From NCBI RefSeq assembly GCF_001274725.1, contig NZ_LGUF01000007.1, forward strand, positions 4,592,430 through 4,656,429: a DNA stretch of 64,000 bases. The letters are read 5' to 3'. The first letter of the stretch is position 1. Each line of letters begins with the position of its first letter. The position numbers and the translations under genes are program-made. The notes below the pieces were generated by a model. It made no database searches, was not told where the DNA came from, and was given only the letters and a program-made list of their open reading frames with translations. Of this stretch, positions 32,318 to 39,871 are shown in pieces. The stretch comes from Sporosarcina globispora. GTDB taxonomy: Bacteria > Bacillota > Bacilli > Bacillales > Cytobacillaceae.

Positions 32318-34630
32318 ATGAAGACAGCAATTTTACATAATAAAACAGTGAATCTGGAACAATTCAATAGAGAAAGTTTTCAGCATATATATGAAGAAGG
32401 CAAAAAAGGAAAGCTGTTTTGTCCTGATTGCGGAGCTTCTGTCCGTTTGTATTTAGGAATTATAGATGAGCCTCATTTTTATCATATCCAGAAAAGCAGC
32501 AGAACGTGTCAGGATGTGAATCTTAAAACAGAATCGGACCAGATTGAAACTGGAGAATATATAGAAAGAAATGGGTTTAGAATTCCTGTTTCACGGCCGG
32601 TTTCTTCTGCTGCAGTAAAAGAAATCGAACCAGTCTTTAAAAAAGCCCAGCCGGTAAAAAATATCCCCCCTTATATCCAGGAAAGCACTTATATTCCCAA
32701 TTTCCCCGATGAATACCTAAAAGCCCTTTCACAAGCTGGAGTGTTTTTGGATGAGCAGCAGGCAGCTGCTGTTTCACATATTGATGGGCCTCTGCTCGTT
32801 CTGGCAGGTGCTGGAAGCGGAAAGACTCGAGTTTTAACAACTAGGACTGCTTTTATGCTGCGCGAGAAAAATATTGATCCTAAATCAATAATGCTCGTCA
32901 CATTTACAGCTAAGGCCGCGGCTGAAATGAAAGAGCGCCTTGCCCAATATCCCGGAATGGATTCGCGGAAGGTCAGGCAAATCGTTTCCGGGACTTTTCA
33001 CAGCTTGTTTTACCGGATTCTATCCTTCCACAGTCCGGAAAAATGGTCTTCCGGCAAGCTCCTTAATAAGGAATGGCAGCGTGAACAGATCATCAAAGAA
33101 TCCAGCAAAGATTTAAAGCTCGATGAAAAAGAATTTGCCTTTGATCTTGCCCTCCAGCAAATTAGTTATTGGAAAAATTCTCTGATCCCTCCTGAAAAGG
33201 TACAGCCAAAGAATGACTGGGAGGAACAGACCGCGACCCTTTATCAAAGATATGAAAAAACCAAAGCAGAAAAAGAGTTATTTGATTTTGATGATATGCT
33301 GACAGGCTGCTATGCCCTTTTTCATAAAGAGCCTGATATTCTTGAACAATATCAAAATCGCTTTCATTATTTCCTGATAGATGAGTTTCAGGATATTAAT
33401 AAAGTTCAATATGAGCTAATGAAAATGCTTTCCAATAAAGCGAGAAATGTCTGTGCAGTCGGCGATGATGATCAATCCATATATGCATTCAGAGGAAGCG
33501 ATCCCCAATACCTTTTAGATTTCGAGAGAGATTTCCCTGGTGCAAAGGTTATTACATTGAATCAAAATTACCGGTCCGCCCATGAGATCGTATCAGCCGC
33601 AAACCAAATCATTTCGCAAAATAAACAAAGACGCGCCAAGAGTATGAATGCCCAATTCTCAGGTGGACAGCATCCTTTCCTCTTTTTCCCCTATGATGAG
33701 GAGGAAGAAGCTACGATGATCCAGACTGATATTCAGGAAAAAATTGAAGAAGGATATGAGCCTCGGGATTTTGCAGTGTTATTTCGTACCCATACTGGGA
33801 GCAGAGCCATTTTTGAAAGACTGACAAATTCCAGCCTTCCTTTTAAATTGGATCAGGATGCAGAATCCTTTTATGAACGATTTATTGTTAGAAGCATGCT
33901 TGCTTTTCTTAAATTATCGTTAAATGAGGATGACCAAAATGCCTTGAAAGATATACTCCCGCCTCTGTTTGTTAAACAATCAGTCCTTCAGGATATTAAA
34001 GCAGAAAGCATCTTGCAGGATTGCTCATTACTTGAATGCCTTAAGTTTATAAAAACAGGATTTGCATTCCAGGAGAGCAAATTAAAAAAAGTGATCCCTA
34101 TTACCAGATCACTCTCAGGACTTAGTCCAATCTGCGCAATTGAAACGGTTGCAAAGGAGCTTGGCTTCCAGGACTTTATAAAAAAACGAGGTAATGAGGG
34201 CAATAAAATGGATAAAGGCTCTGATGATATAAAAGATTTAAAAGTCGCTGCACGGAACTTTCAATCCCTATCTGAGTTTCTAGAGCATACTGAACATATG
34301 CAAGCCATGAATACAGAAATCAAGCGTCTCAGCAGGAATAATGATAATGCCATTACATTAAGCACCATCCACCGTGCAAAAGGGCTTGAATATAATGTGG
34401 TATATGTTATCGGGACCGTTGAAGGAAGTCTCCCTCATGATCATGCATTAGAAGCATATCGTTCAGGGGACCCTTCACCCATAGAGGAAGAACGCAGGCT
34501 AATGTATGTTGCCGTAACAAGAGCAAGGAAGGATTTATATATTTCTGTGCCGGAAAAAAGGCGGGGACGGAAGACTCATGCCTCACGGTTCCTCGCCCCC
34601 ATCACTAGAAGCAAAAGAAACAAATCCTGA
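32318..34630 (+). CDS. yjcD: UvrD/PcrA-family DNA helicase YjcD with N-terminal CoiA-like zinc module
   Basis: Superfamily 1A helicase of 770 aa. Seen: an N-terminal Cys/His module (CPDC at 35-38, HFYH at 53-56, Cys64), a linker, Walker A AGAGSGKTRVL (about 166-176), motif II LIDEFQDINKVQYEL, motif III GDDDQSIYAFRGSDPQYLL, motif IV with NYRS, and motifs V-VI STIHRAKGLEYNVVYVIG and VAVTRARKDLY. The 3'-5' helicase activity is inferred from the family. B. subtilis YjcD is 759 aa and lies in the same neighbourhood. The N-terminal module closely resembles that of CoiA (54247-55461), suggesting a nucleic-acid-binding zinc ribbon. Confidence 0.93.
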   Translation: MKTAILHNKTVNLEQFNRESFQHIYEEGKKGKLFCPDCGASVRLYLGIIDEPHFYHIQKSSRTCQDVNLKTESDQIETGEYIERNGFRIPVSRPVSSAAVKEIEPVFKKAQPVKNIPPYIQESTYIPNFPDEYLKALSQAGVFLDEQQAAAVSHIDGPLLVLAGAGSGKTRVLTTRTAFMLREKNIDPKSIMLVTFTAKAAAEMKERLAQYPGMDSRKVRQIVSGTFHSLFYRILSFHSPEKWSSGKLLNKEWQREQIIKESSKDLKLDEKEFAFDLALQQISYWKNSLIPPEKVQPKNDWEEQTATLYQRYEKTKAEKELFDFDDMLTGCYALFHKEPDILEQYQNRFHYFLIDEFQDINKVQYELMKMLSNKARNVCAVGDDDQSIYAFRGSDPQYLLDFERDFPGAKVITLNQNYRSAHEIVSAANQIISQNKQRRAKSMNAQFSGGQHPFLFFPYDEEEEATMIQTDIQEKIEEGYEPRDFAVLFRTHTGSRAIFERLTNSSLPFKLDQDAESFYERFIVRSMLAFLKLSLNEDDQNALKDILPPLFVKQSVLQDIKAESILQDCSLLECLKFIKTGFAFQESKLKKVIPITRSLSGLSPICAIETVAKELGFQDFIKKRGNEGNKMDKGSDDIKDLKVAARNFQSLSEFLEHTEHMQAMNTEIKRLSRNNDNAITLSTIHRAKGLEYNVVYVIGTVEGSLPHDHALEAYRSGDPSPIEEERRLMYVAVTRARKDLYISVPEKRRGRKTHASRFLAPITRSKRNKS

Positions 34631-34637
34631 AATTAAA

Positions 34638-34680
34638 CAGAAGGACCTGGCTGATATGCCAGGCCCTTCTGTTATTTTTT
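34638..34680. terminator. Intrinsic terminator between yjcD and spoVIF
   Basis: CAGAAGG-CCTGGC/GCCAGG-CCTTCTG stem then TTATTTTTT; convergent genes on both sides. Confidence 0.88.
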
Positions 34681-34926
34681 ATTTATCATCTGGGAGATTG
34701 TATTAAAATCTAGCTGCTTTCCATCAGCAACGATCGATTGAACAATCTTATCTTCCATATCCTTGGATACGTGTTTATTTGCTATTTGCGAAACCCTTTT
34801 GATTACGTTTCGGACTGTTTTTTCATCTTTAAAATTTGCATTCTGCAAAGAGCCGGCCAGTTCGAATACATCCTTCATATTTACGCCTGTTTTCTTTTCA
34901 AGGTTCTTAAAAAAGTTGTTATCCAT
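34672..34926 (-). CDS. spoVIF: Sporulation-stage-VI protein SpoVIF
   Basis: Spore coat assembly protein made in the mother cell late in sporulation. It begins MDNNFFKNLEKKTGVNMKDV, with conserved NVIKRVSQIANKHVSKDMEDKIVQSI helices and a KQLDFNTISQMI end, matching B. subtilis SpoVIF (YjcC). I use the ATG at 34926; the upstream GTG at 34938 lies in the RBS region itself. It is 84 aa, close to the known length. Isolated, with an overlapping terminator shared with the convergent yjcD. Confidence 0.92.
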   Translation of the reverse strand: MDNNFFKNLEKKTGVNMKDVFELAGSLQNANFKDEKTVRNVIKRVSQIANKHVSKDMEDKIVQSIVADGKQLDFNTISQMINKK

Positions 34927-35018
34927 CCTGCAGATCACGCTCCTTCATTTACTCCTTTATATCTTATGAAGGTGGGCAAAAAATGTGAAATGTATTAATA
35001 AATTATGTATCTGATATA

Positions 35019-35064
35019 CAAAAAAGCCAACACAAAACCTGCTGCTGGTTTTGAGTCAGCCTTT
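35019..35064 (-). terminator. Intrinsic terminator after the YjcZ-type gene
   Basis: AAAGGCTGACTCAAAACC pairs with GGTTTTGTGTTGGCTTT (imperfect), followed by a six-T run on the minus strand. Confidence 0.78.
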
Positions 35065-35069
35065 AAAAT

Positions 35070-35183
35070 CTAATTGTAAAAACTTGCTCCGACGATAATC
35101 AGCAAAATAAATAAGACGACGATTAGAACAAACGTATTTCCATAGCCCCCGCCATATCCGCAGCCTCCATAGCCATAGCCCAT
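35070..35183 (-). CDS. YjcZ-family sporulation peptide (37 aa)
   Basis: Third YjcZ-type peptide in the window: a Gly/Tyr-rich head ([18 protein letters not shown]), the [14 protein letters not shown] hydrophobic helix (about 19-34) and a short polar tail. RBS GAGGTGAG before the ATG. A longer in-frame reading to 35366 exists but has no RBS and no family similarity. Its position between the spoVA operon and spoVIF supports a sporulation role. It ends just before an intrinsic terminator, which may also end read-through from spoVAEb. Confidence 0.88.
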   Translation of the reverse strand: MGYGYGGCGYGGGYGNTFVLIVVLFILLIIVGASFYN

Positions 35184-35366
35184 GCCTCTCACCTCACTTG
35201 GAAATCTCTTTACAACATATGTAAAAATTAAGCATAGGGTATGGGCAAGCTCCCAAAGCAAGCTTGGTTTATTCATCGGGATTGAAATAAGGGGCTTGTT
35301 TTTATTAAAACTTGAAAATGAATGCTCCTCTTCCTTGTGTATTTTTCCCATTATATCTAATCTCAT

Positions 35367-35723
35367 TTAGCCTTTTGGCTTGAAAATAAGTGCACCAATA
35401 AAACCGAAGATTATCGCAGCTGAAATACCAGAGCTGGTTACTTCGAACATTCCCGTCAATACACCGACAAGGCCATGCTGTTCAGCTTCCTGAAGGGCTC
35501 CATGGACAAGGGAATTGCCAAAGCTGGTAATAGGGACTGTTGCTCCGGCCCCCGCAAAGTCCACAAGCGGTTCATACAGGCCAAGTCCATCAAGAATTGC
35601 TCCCATTACAACCAAAAGACTTAATGTATGGCCAGGTGTTAACTTGAAAACATCAAATAATATTTGACCAAATACGCAAAATAGGCCTCCAATTACAAAA
35701 GCCCAGAAAAACATAGGCAGCAT
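35367..35723 (-). CDS. spoVAEb: SpoVAEb-type stage V sporulation protein
   Basis: Small polytopic protein of the SpoVA complex, which moves dipicolinic acid into and out of spores. Four hydrophobic segments, with the core [43 protein letters not shown] typical of SpoVAC/AE repeats. Length 118 aa matches SpoVAEb. AAAGGAGG lies 9 nt before the ATG. It is the last gene of the four-gene operon, 38 nt after spoVAD. This is a paralog; the standard spoVAA-AF operon is not in this window. Confidence 0.92.
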   Translation of the reverse strand: MLPMFFWAFVIGGLFCVFGQILFDVFKLTPGHTLSLLVVMGAILDGLGLYEPLVDFAGAGATVPITSFGNSLVHGALQEAEQHGLVGVLTGMFEVTSSGISAAIIFGFIGALIFKPKG

Positions 35724-35761
35724 ACAAATATTCCTCCTTTAAATACGTGTGAACATCCTCT

Positions 35762-36775
35762 TTAAGTCATTTCGATTGAAACTGCATGTGCAATACAGGG
35801 GATGCTTTCACTCTGCTGGAATGTCAATGGCGATAATAGCGCACCTGTCGCGACAACAAGGATTCTCCTATAAGTCCCTTGCTTCAATTGATTCAAAAGA
35901 TGTCCGTAAAGAACAGCAGCCGAGCATCCTGCACCGCTTCCTCCAGACTGGACTGGCTGATCATCTTTATAAATCATTAATCCGCAATCTTTAAACCTCT
36001 CTCTGTCTATTTTCAATCCATTATTTGTGAGCAGTTCATAAGCAGTTTCCTGACCAATTCTCCCAAGGTCCCCTGTGACAATCAAATCGTAATGCGATGG
36101 ATCGAGCTGCATGTCTTTGAAGTGCGCAGTAATGGTATCTGCCGCTGCCGGCGCCATTGCCCCTCCCATATTAAATGGATCGGTGAGGCCCATGTCGATG
36201 ACCTTGCCAATCGTTGCAGAGGTTGTAAATGGAAGATTTTGTCCCGATGGCTTGGAAGTCACAAGTGCTGCGCCAGCACCTGTGACTGTCCATTGGGCAG
36301 TCGGAGGCTTTTGGCCGCCATATTCTGTCGGGTATCTGAATTGTTTCTCAACAGCTGCATTATGACTGGAAGCCCCTGTCAAAACGTAATCAGCCCCCCG
36401 ATAGTTCACAATAAAGGATGCCAGCGCAAGCCCTTCCATAGAAGTAGAACAAGCACCAAAGATTCCGAAATAAGGAATTTGAATCGTTCTTGCACTTAAA
36501 CTGGAAGGAGTAATCTGATTAATTAAATCTCCTGCTATATAAAACTGAACATCTTCCTTTTGGATATTTGCCTTATTTAGTGCAGTCTGTCCAGCCTCTT
36601 CCAAAAGTACCCTGTGTGCTTTTTCATAAGAATCTTCACCCATCCACAAATCATCATGCAATACATCAAAATCTTCCGCCAGGTTGCCATTTGCCTCAAA
36701 AGGGCCGCCGGAAACACCAGCTGCAGCAATTACTGGGCGATTTTCAAAAACCCAGGATTGTTTTCCCTTAAGCAT
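35762..36775 (-). CDS. spoVAD: SpoVAD-type stage V sporulation protein
   Basis: Inner-membrane-associated protein with a thiolase-like fold that binds dipicolinic acid. Seen: KGKQSWVFENRPVIAAAGVS at the start, EDSYEKAHRVLLEEAG, GACSTSMEGLALASFIVNY, GAALVTS and IVTGDLGRIGQETAYELL. I chose the ATG at 36775, which overlaps the TAA of spoVAC (TAATG), with GGGGGG 7 nt upstream; the GTG at 36790 is less likely. Length 337 aa agrees with the family. It belongs to a second spoVA-type set, with the YhcN-like lipoprotein and SpoVAC before and SpoVAEb after. Confidence 0.93.
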   Translation of the reverse strand: MLKGKQSWVFENRPVIAAAGVSGGPFEANGNLAEDFDVLHDDLWMGEDSYEKAHRVLLEEAGQTALNKANIQKEDVQFYIAGDLINQITPSSLSARTIQIPYFGIFGACSTSMEGLALASFIVNYRGADYVLTGASSHNAAVEKQFRYPTEYGGQKPPTAQWTVTGAGAALVTSKPSGQNLPFTTSATIGKVIDMGLTDPFNMGGAMAPAAADTITAHFKDMQLDPSHYDLIVTGDLGRIGQETAYELLTNNGLKIDRERFKDCGLMIYKDDQPVQSGGSGAGCSAAVLYGHLLNQLKQGTYRRILVVATGALLSPLTFQQSESIPCIAHAVSIEMT

Positions 36776-37248
36776 TAAATAACCCCCCACATGATTAATA
36801 ACGTTTTAATTAGTGCGACTACAAAAGCTGAAAATACACCAAAAAGGATAACCGCCCCAGCAAGCTTAAACATGTTTCCGCCTACACCCAGCACAAACCC
36901 TTCCGTACGATGCTCAATGGCAGCTGATATTACAGCATTTCCAAATCCTGTAACAGGAACAGCACTGCCCGCTCCTGCAAACTGGCCCAAACGGTCATAA
37001 ACGCCAAAGCCTGTCAGCAGCATGGATAAAAATATCATAGTAGCAACAGTTGGATTGCCAGCTGTCTGTTCTGTGAAGTCGAAACGGTAGATATAAAAAT
37101 AAGTTATTGCCTGTCCAACAACACAGATGAGCCCTCCCACCCAGAAAGCACGAATGCAATTTTTCATGACCGGCCGCTTAAGCTCATGTTTTTGCTCAAG
37201 CTGCTCATATTGCTGCTGTTCAGGAGTTTTATTTGCTTTCTTGCTCAT
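36775..37248 (-). CDS. spoVAC: SpoVAC-type stage V sporulation protein
   Basis: Mechanosensitive membrane protein of the SpoVA channel. A basic N-terminal tail (KKANKTPEQQQYEQLEQKHE) is followed by several hydrophobic helices with the family core MLLTGFGVYDRLGQFAGAGSAVPVTGFGNAVISAAIEH. SD GGAGGG lies 7 nt before the ATG at 37248; the ATG at 37254 is too close to it. Its stop overlaps the spoVAD start. About 157 aa. Second copy of spoVA genes, presumably under sigma-G in the forespore (inferred, promoter not identified). Confidence 0.93.
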   Translation of the reverse strand: MSKKANKTPEQQQYEQLEQKHELKRPVMKNCIRAFWVGGLICVVGQAITYFYIYRFDFTEQTAGNPTVATMIFLSMLLTGFGVYDRLGQFAGAGSAVPVTGFGNAVISAAIEHRTEGFVLGVGGNMFKLAGAVILFGVFSAFVVALIKTLLIMWGVI

Positions 37249-37262
37249 GCCCATCCCTCCTC

Positions 37263-37736
37263 TTATGTCATTTCATTTTTAAGCTCAATGATTTTATCAA
37301 GCTTCTCTTTAGCCTTTTTGTCAGTAAAATCGGGATCTTTCATTTTTTCCTGGAGTTCTACTGCCTCAATAAAGATTTTATAATCGCTTGACACAACGAA
37401 GTTCTCATCAGGATATTTCTCCTCAAGCATTTCTGTCATTTTTTTTTCAATTTTTTTCATGTGAAAACGCTGCAGGTGCTTCACTTTATAAGCAACTAGT
37501 GTATCTCCATTGCTTTTAACAACTGCAACATCGTAAAGTTCTTTCATTTCTTCGACGTCACGCTCAATGTTTTGGACTAAATCCAGATTTTCCTTTGTAT
37601 TTTTATCAATTAATACAGCAGGCGGGTGAGTCGTTTTGAGAAGCGCAAGGTCACTGTCAGTTACCTTGCCATCTCCATTGCACCCTGATAATATGATCAG
37701 TGAAAATACAATTAAGGATAAAAGTTTTTTCTTCAT
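37263..37736 (-). CDS. YhcN/YlaJ-like sporulation lipoprotein
   Basis: Lipoprotein of 157 aa: signal peptide and lipobox (ILSGC, Cys19), then the family region VAVVKSNGDTLVAYKVKHLQRF and a basic helical part ending in a coiled stretch. YhcN/YlaJ lipoproteins sit in the inner membrane of spores. It is the first gene of the operon, 14 nt before spoVAC. A YhcN-type gene directly before spoVAC is the layout of the spoVA2-type accessory operons of heat-resistant Bacillus strains (inference from gene order). Confidence 0.82.
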   Translation of the reverse strand: MKKKLLSLIVFSLIILSGCNGDGKVTDSDLALLKTTHPPAVLIDKNTKENLDLVQNIERDVEEMKELYDVAVVKSNGDTLVAYKVKHLQRFHMKKIEKKMTEMLEEKYPDENFVVSSDYKIFIEAVELQEKMKDPDFTDKKAKEKLDKIIELKNEMT

Positions 37737-37837
37737 AATAATCCCTTCCTATGTAGAATCTTTAAATATATTGTCGTCGAATTGTTTTGGATTTATGATT
37801 ATTTATACACATCCTATTTTTACCAAATAAACAAAAT

Positions 37838-38576
37838 AACGACCACCCGTGATAACGGGTGGTTTTCTCTGCGGCTGGAAGCCTTTGTTACTGGCCAAAC
37901 CCTAAAGGGCTACTGAATGGTTCGCCAATTGCACTACTTTTACTGGCCAGACCTCAAAGGCCTTCCAACTGATTATCTTTTCTTTTTCTTAACCTCTTCA
38001 CCTGTGAATGGATCAATATATTCCATCATACTTATTTGTTCTGCAACTACATCATCTTGAATCTGATTACGTATATAATCTTCAATTACCTTTTTGTTTC
38101 TTCCTACTGTATCCACATAATACCCTGTACACCAAAACTTTCGGTTTCCATATCTGTATTTTAAGTTGGCATGACGATCAAATATCATCAAGCTGCTTTT
38201 GCCTTTTAAATAACCCACAAACGAGGACACACTTATTTTTGGAGGAATACTCACTAACATATGTACGTGATCCTTACAAGCTGTCGCCTCAATAATCTCC
38301 ACTCCCTTCCTTTCACATAGAGTGCGGAGTATTTCCCCAATATCCTTCTTAATTTTTCCGTATATCACTTGTCTTCTGTATTTAGGTGCAAACACAATGT
38401 GATACTTACAATTCCAAGTTGTGTGTGCTAAACTATTAGTGTCTTTTTTAGACATAAGAATTCCTCCGTATGCTGATATTTTGGTTGGCGAACCAAAAAT
38501 ATTTTAGCAATACGGAGGAGTTTTTTTAATACCACGCTGTAAGCTTTTTGGAACCCTAGGCCTAGCCTAGGGTTTT
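37838..38576 (-). mobile_element. IS200/IS605-family insertion sequence (IS200 group, tnpA only)
   Basis: The element has subterminal hairpins rather than inverted terminal repeats. Low end: ACCACCCGT/ACGGGTGGT with a 4-nt loop (37842-37863). High end: AACCCTAGG/CCTAGGGTT (38552-38574) plus a long palindrome CTCCGTAT...ATACGGAG around 38466-38520, which can shield tnpA from read-in. Two near-repeats (ACTGGCCAAACCCTAAAGGG and ACTGGCCAGACCTCAAAGG) lie beside tnpA. No tnpB. Exact cut sites are not determined. Confidence 0.88.
37973..38455 (-). CDS. tnpA: IS200-type Y1 transposase TnpA
   Basis: HUH endonuclease that excises and inserts single-stranded DNA. Seen: HUH motif DHVHML (His63, His65), the catalytic Tyr127 in EDYIRNQ, and the opening HTTWNCKYHIVFAPKYRRQV typical of IS200-type proteins. 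Length 160 aa is intact and without frameshift, so the element may be active. The gene is encoded alone, as in the IS200 group. It lies between the spoVA operon promoter side and the yjcA-cotZ region. Confidence 0.95.
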   Translation of the reverse strand: MSKKDTNSLAHTTWNCKYHIVFAPKYRRQVIYGKIKKDIGEILRTLCERKGVEIIEATACKDHVHMLVSIPPKISVSSFVGYLKGKSSLMIFDRHANLKYRYGNRKFWCTGYYVDTVGRNKKVIEDYIRNQIQDDVVAEQISMMEYIDPFTGEEVKKKKR

Positions 38577-38587
38577 CTGTTTCATAA

Positions 38588-38612
38588 TAAAAAAGCCGGA
38601 TTCTCCGGCTAT
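38588..38612 (-). terminator. Intrinsic terminator of the Cys/Lys peptide gene
   Basis: AGCCGGA/TCCGGCT stem followed by a T-run on the minus strand, overlapping the stop codon. Confidence 0.82.
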
Positions 38613-38713
38613 TGATCTTTCTTAATTTTTTTTCCGCAGCCGCATCCCTTTTTCTTTTTCTTGCTGACCGGCTGTGATTTTTCAGTTTGCTGATTTTTAT
38701 AATCCTTTAGCAT
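38609..38713 (-). CDS. Small lysine/cysteine-rich peptide (34 aa), probable spore-related
   Basis: Starts MLKDYKNQQTEKSQPVSKKK, continues with a run of Lys, then GCGCGKKI and KKDQ. The GCGCG motif suggests metal binding or cross-linking. RBS GGAGGG 8 nt before the ATG; a terminator overlaps the stop. I do not recognise the family. Its position beside yjcA and cotZ, both sporulation genes, suggests a spore coat/crust function, by context only. Confidence 0.6.
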   Translation of the reverse strand: MLKDYKNQQTEKSQPVSKKKKKGCGCGKKIKKDQ

Positions 38714-38818
38714 CGATGAGGCCCTCCTATAATCAATAATTTTCCTCTATTTAATTTATGCAGAGCCTCAATGCTTGTGTAAAACAAACGCCTACATGAT
38801 GGTACAAATAGTTATATG

Positions 38819-39172
38819 CTAATTTATTAATTTCTGCACCAGGGATTCAATAATCGCTGCAAGTCCGGCAACTGACAAAATCACCAGCACTGGAGCTGCC
38901 CAGGATACATAAAAGTAATATAAAGCATATAAAAATAGGGCACTCCAAACACCTGTACACCAATAACAGCTTAAAAGCTCCCCAAAAAATCCCCTCACTC
39001 TTCCTTCTTTTACAACCCAGTACACTTCAATTTCACCATTTTCATCCTTTTCCTCTACTTCTTCCAGAAAAGGTCTTCGCAGAAATTCGGTAATTTTATC
39101 AAATACAATCAGTCTGGTCAGCCTAAAACTTGCAAGTGTCAAAATCACCAGCTCCATAGGTGTTATATCCAT
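38819..39172 (-). CDS. yjcA: YjcA-like DUF1360 sporulation membrane protein
   Basis: DUF1360 protein of about 117 aa with a conserved start TPMELVILTLASFRLTRLIV and the block GFFGELLSCYWCTGVWSALF containing CxxC. Two to three membrane segments. B. subtilis YjcA, a sporulation protein, has the same length and neighbours (cotZ and yjcZ area). I used the ATG at 39172; GAGAGGTG is 6 nt upstream. Divergent from cotZ. Exact function is unknown; the CxxC could bind a metal or form a disulfide. Confidence 0.9.
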   Translation of the reverse strand: MDITPMELVILTLASFRLTRLIVFDKITEFLRRPFLEEVEEKDENGEIEVYWVVKEGRVRGFFGELLSCYWCTGVWSALFLYALYYFYVSWAAPVLVILSVAGLAAIIESLVQKLIN

Positions 39173-39234
39173 TTTTTTCACCTCTCATGTAAAAAAATAG
39201 CCTATTTTTTAAAAAAACAAGGCGTTTGTCCGTT

Positions 39235-39262
39235 ACCCAAAGTGCACTCCGGCAATATGTTA
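39235..39262 (+). promoter_or_regulatory. Candidate sigma-K promoter of cotZ
   Basis: ACC (39235-39237) and AATATGTTA (39254-39262), one mismatch from CATANNNTA, 16 nt apart, 41 nt before the cotZ start. Sigma-K control is known for cotZ in B. subtilis. Confidence 0.4.
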
Positions 39263-39303
39263 GTAGTGTAGACCACAAGAAACAAACAAGGAGGAAAATA
39301 AAA

Positions 39304-39807
39304 ATGGGTTGTGGAAAAAAAGACGACTTCAAAGGCAAAAGCTGTGTATGTGAAGTAGTTCGTGCTATAAAAGATATTCAAGATAACGCAGAAGATGTGT
39401 GCGAATGCCCTTCAAACTGTTTCCTGGAGCCGCTTGGAGCAATATCACCTTCCAGCAGAAAGCGCCATAAGCGTCCGGATACGCGCGTATTCACACTAAA
39501 AACTGCAGACGGCTCACCATTCCATGCTTTCTTTACAGGGAATGACTGTGCATGTGTATCGATCTTCTTTAGAGTAGAAGAAGTTTTCGATAACTGCTGC
39601 GCGGTGCTACGTGTCCTGGAGCCAGTTAACAGAAAATCTGGCCCAGACAAAACAGTAAACCTTGCAGATGACTGCTGCATCGACTTGAAAAAGGTTTGCG
39701 AAGTTGACTTCTTCCGCAGTACAAATGACTGCGTAACTGTTGATCTAACATGCTTCTGTGCTGTTCAATGTATTGCAGATGTTGACCTGGATATCTGCGA
39801 AGACTAA
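39304..39807 (+). CDS. cotZ: CotY/CotZ-family spore coat/crust protein
   Basis: Cysteine-rich outer-coat and crust protein of 167 aa. Seen: many Cys in the pattern SCVCEVVRAIKDIQD, VCECPSNCFLEPLG, DCACVSIFFRVE, and a terminal DCVTVDLTCFCAVQCIADVDL, the characteristic CotZ/CotY sequence. Such proteins self-assemble through disulfides into the crust lattice. Start at 39304 has AAGGAGG upstream. The B. subtilis cotVWXYZ cluster is represented here by one gene only. Next gene is cotO on the other strand, with a terminator between. Confidence 0.93.
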   Translation: MGCGKKDDFKGKSCVCEVVRAIKDIQDNAEDVCECPSNCFLEPLGAISPSSRKRHKRPDTRVFTLKTADGSPFHAFFTGNDCACVSIFFRVEEVFDNCCAVLRVLEPVNRKSGPDKTVNLADDCCIDLKKVCEVDFFRSTNDCVTVDLTCFCAVQCIADVDLDICED

Positions 39808-39811
39808 TCAT

Positions 39812-39848
39812 AAGAGGCCAGCCATCATTCGGCTGGCTATTTTTTTTA
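39812..39848 (+). terminator. Intrinsic terminator of cotZ
   Basis: GCCAGCC/GGCTGGC stem, 6-nt loop, then TATTTTTTTT. Confidence 0.92.
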
Positions 39849-39871
39849 CTTTTTTCCCAGCTCTTTTCTTT

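Noticed and set aside
35184-35366. 98-residue version of the YjcZ-type gene at 35070
   Set aside because: The extra N-terminal part has no family similarity and the internal ATG has its own RBS.
37838-38576. TnpB/IscB-type RNA-guided nuclease accompanying the IS200 element
   Set aside because: Only tnpA is present; no tnpB frame or remnant and no guide-RNA-like end were seen.
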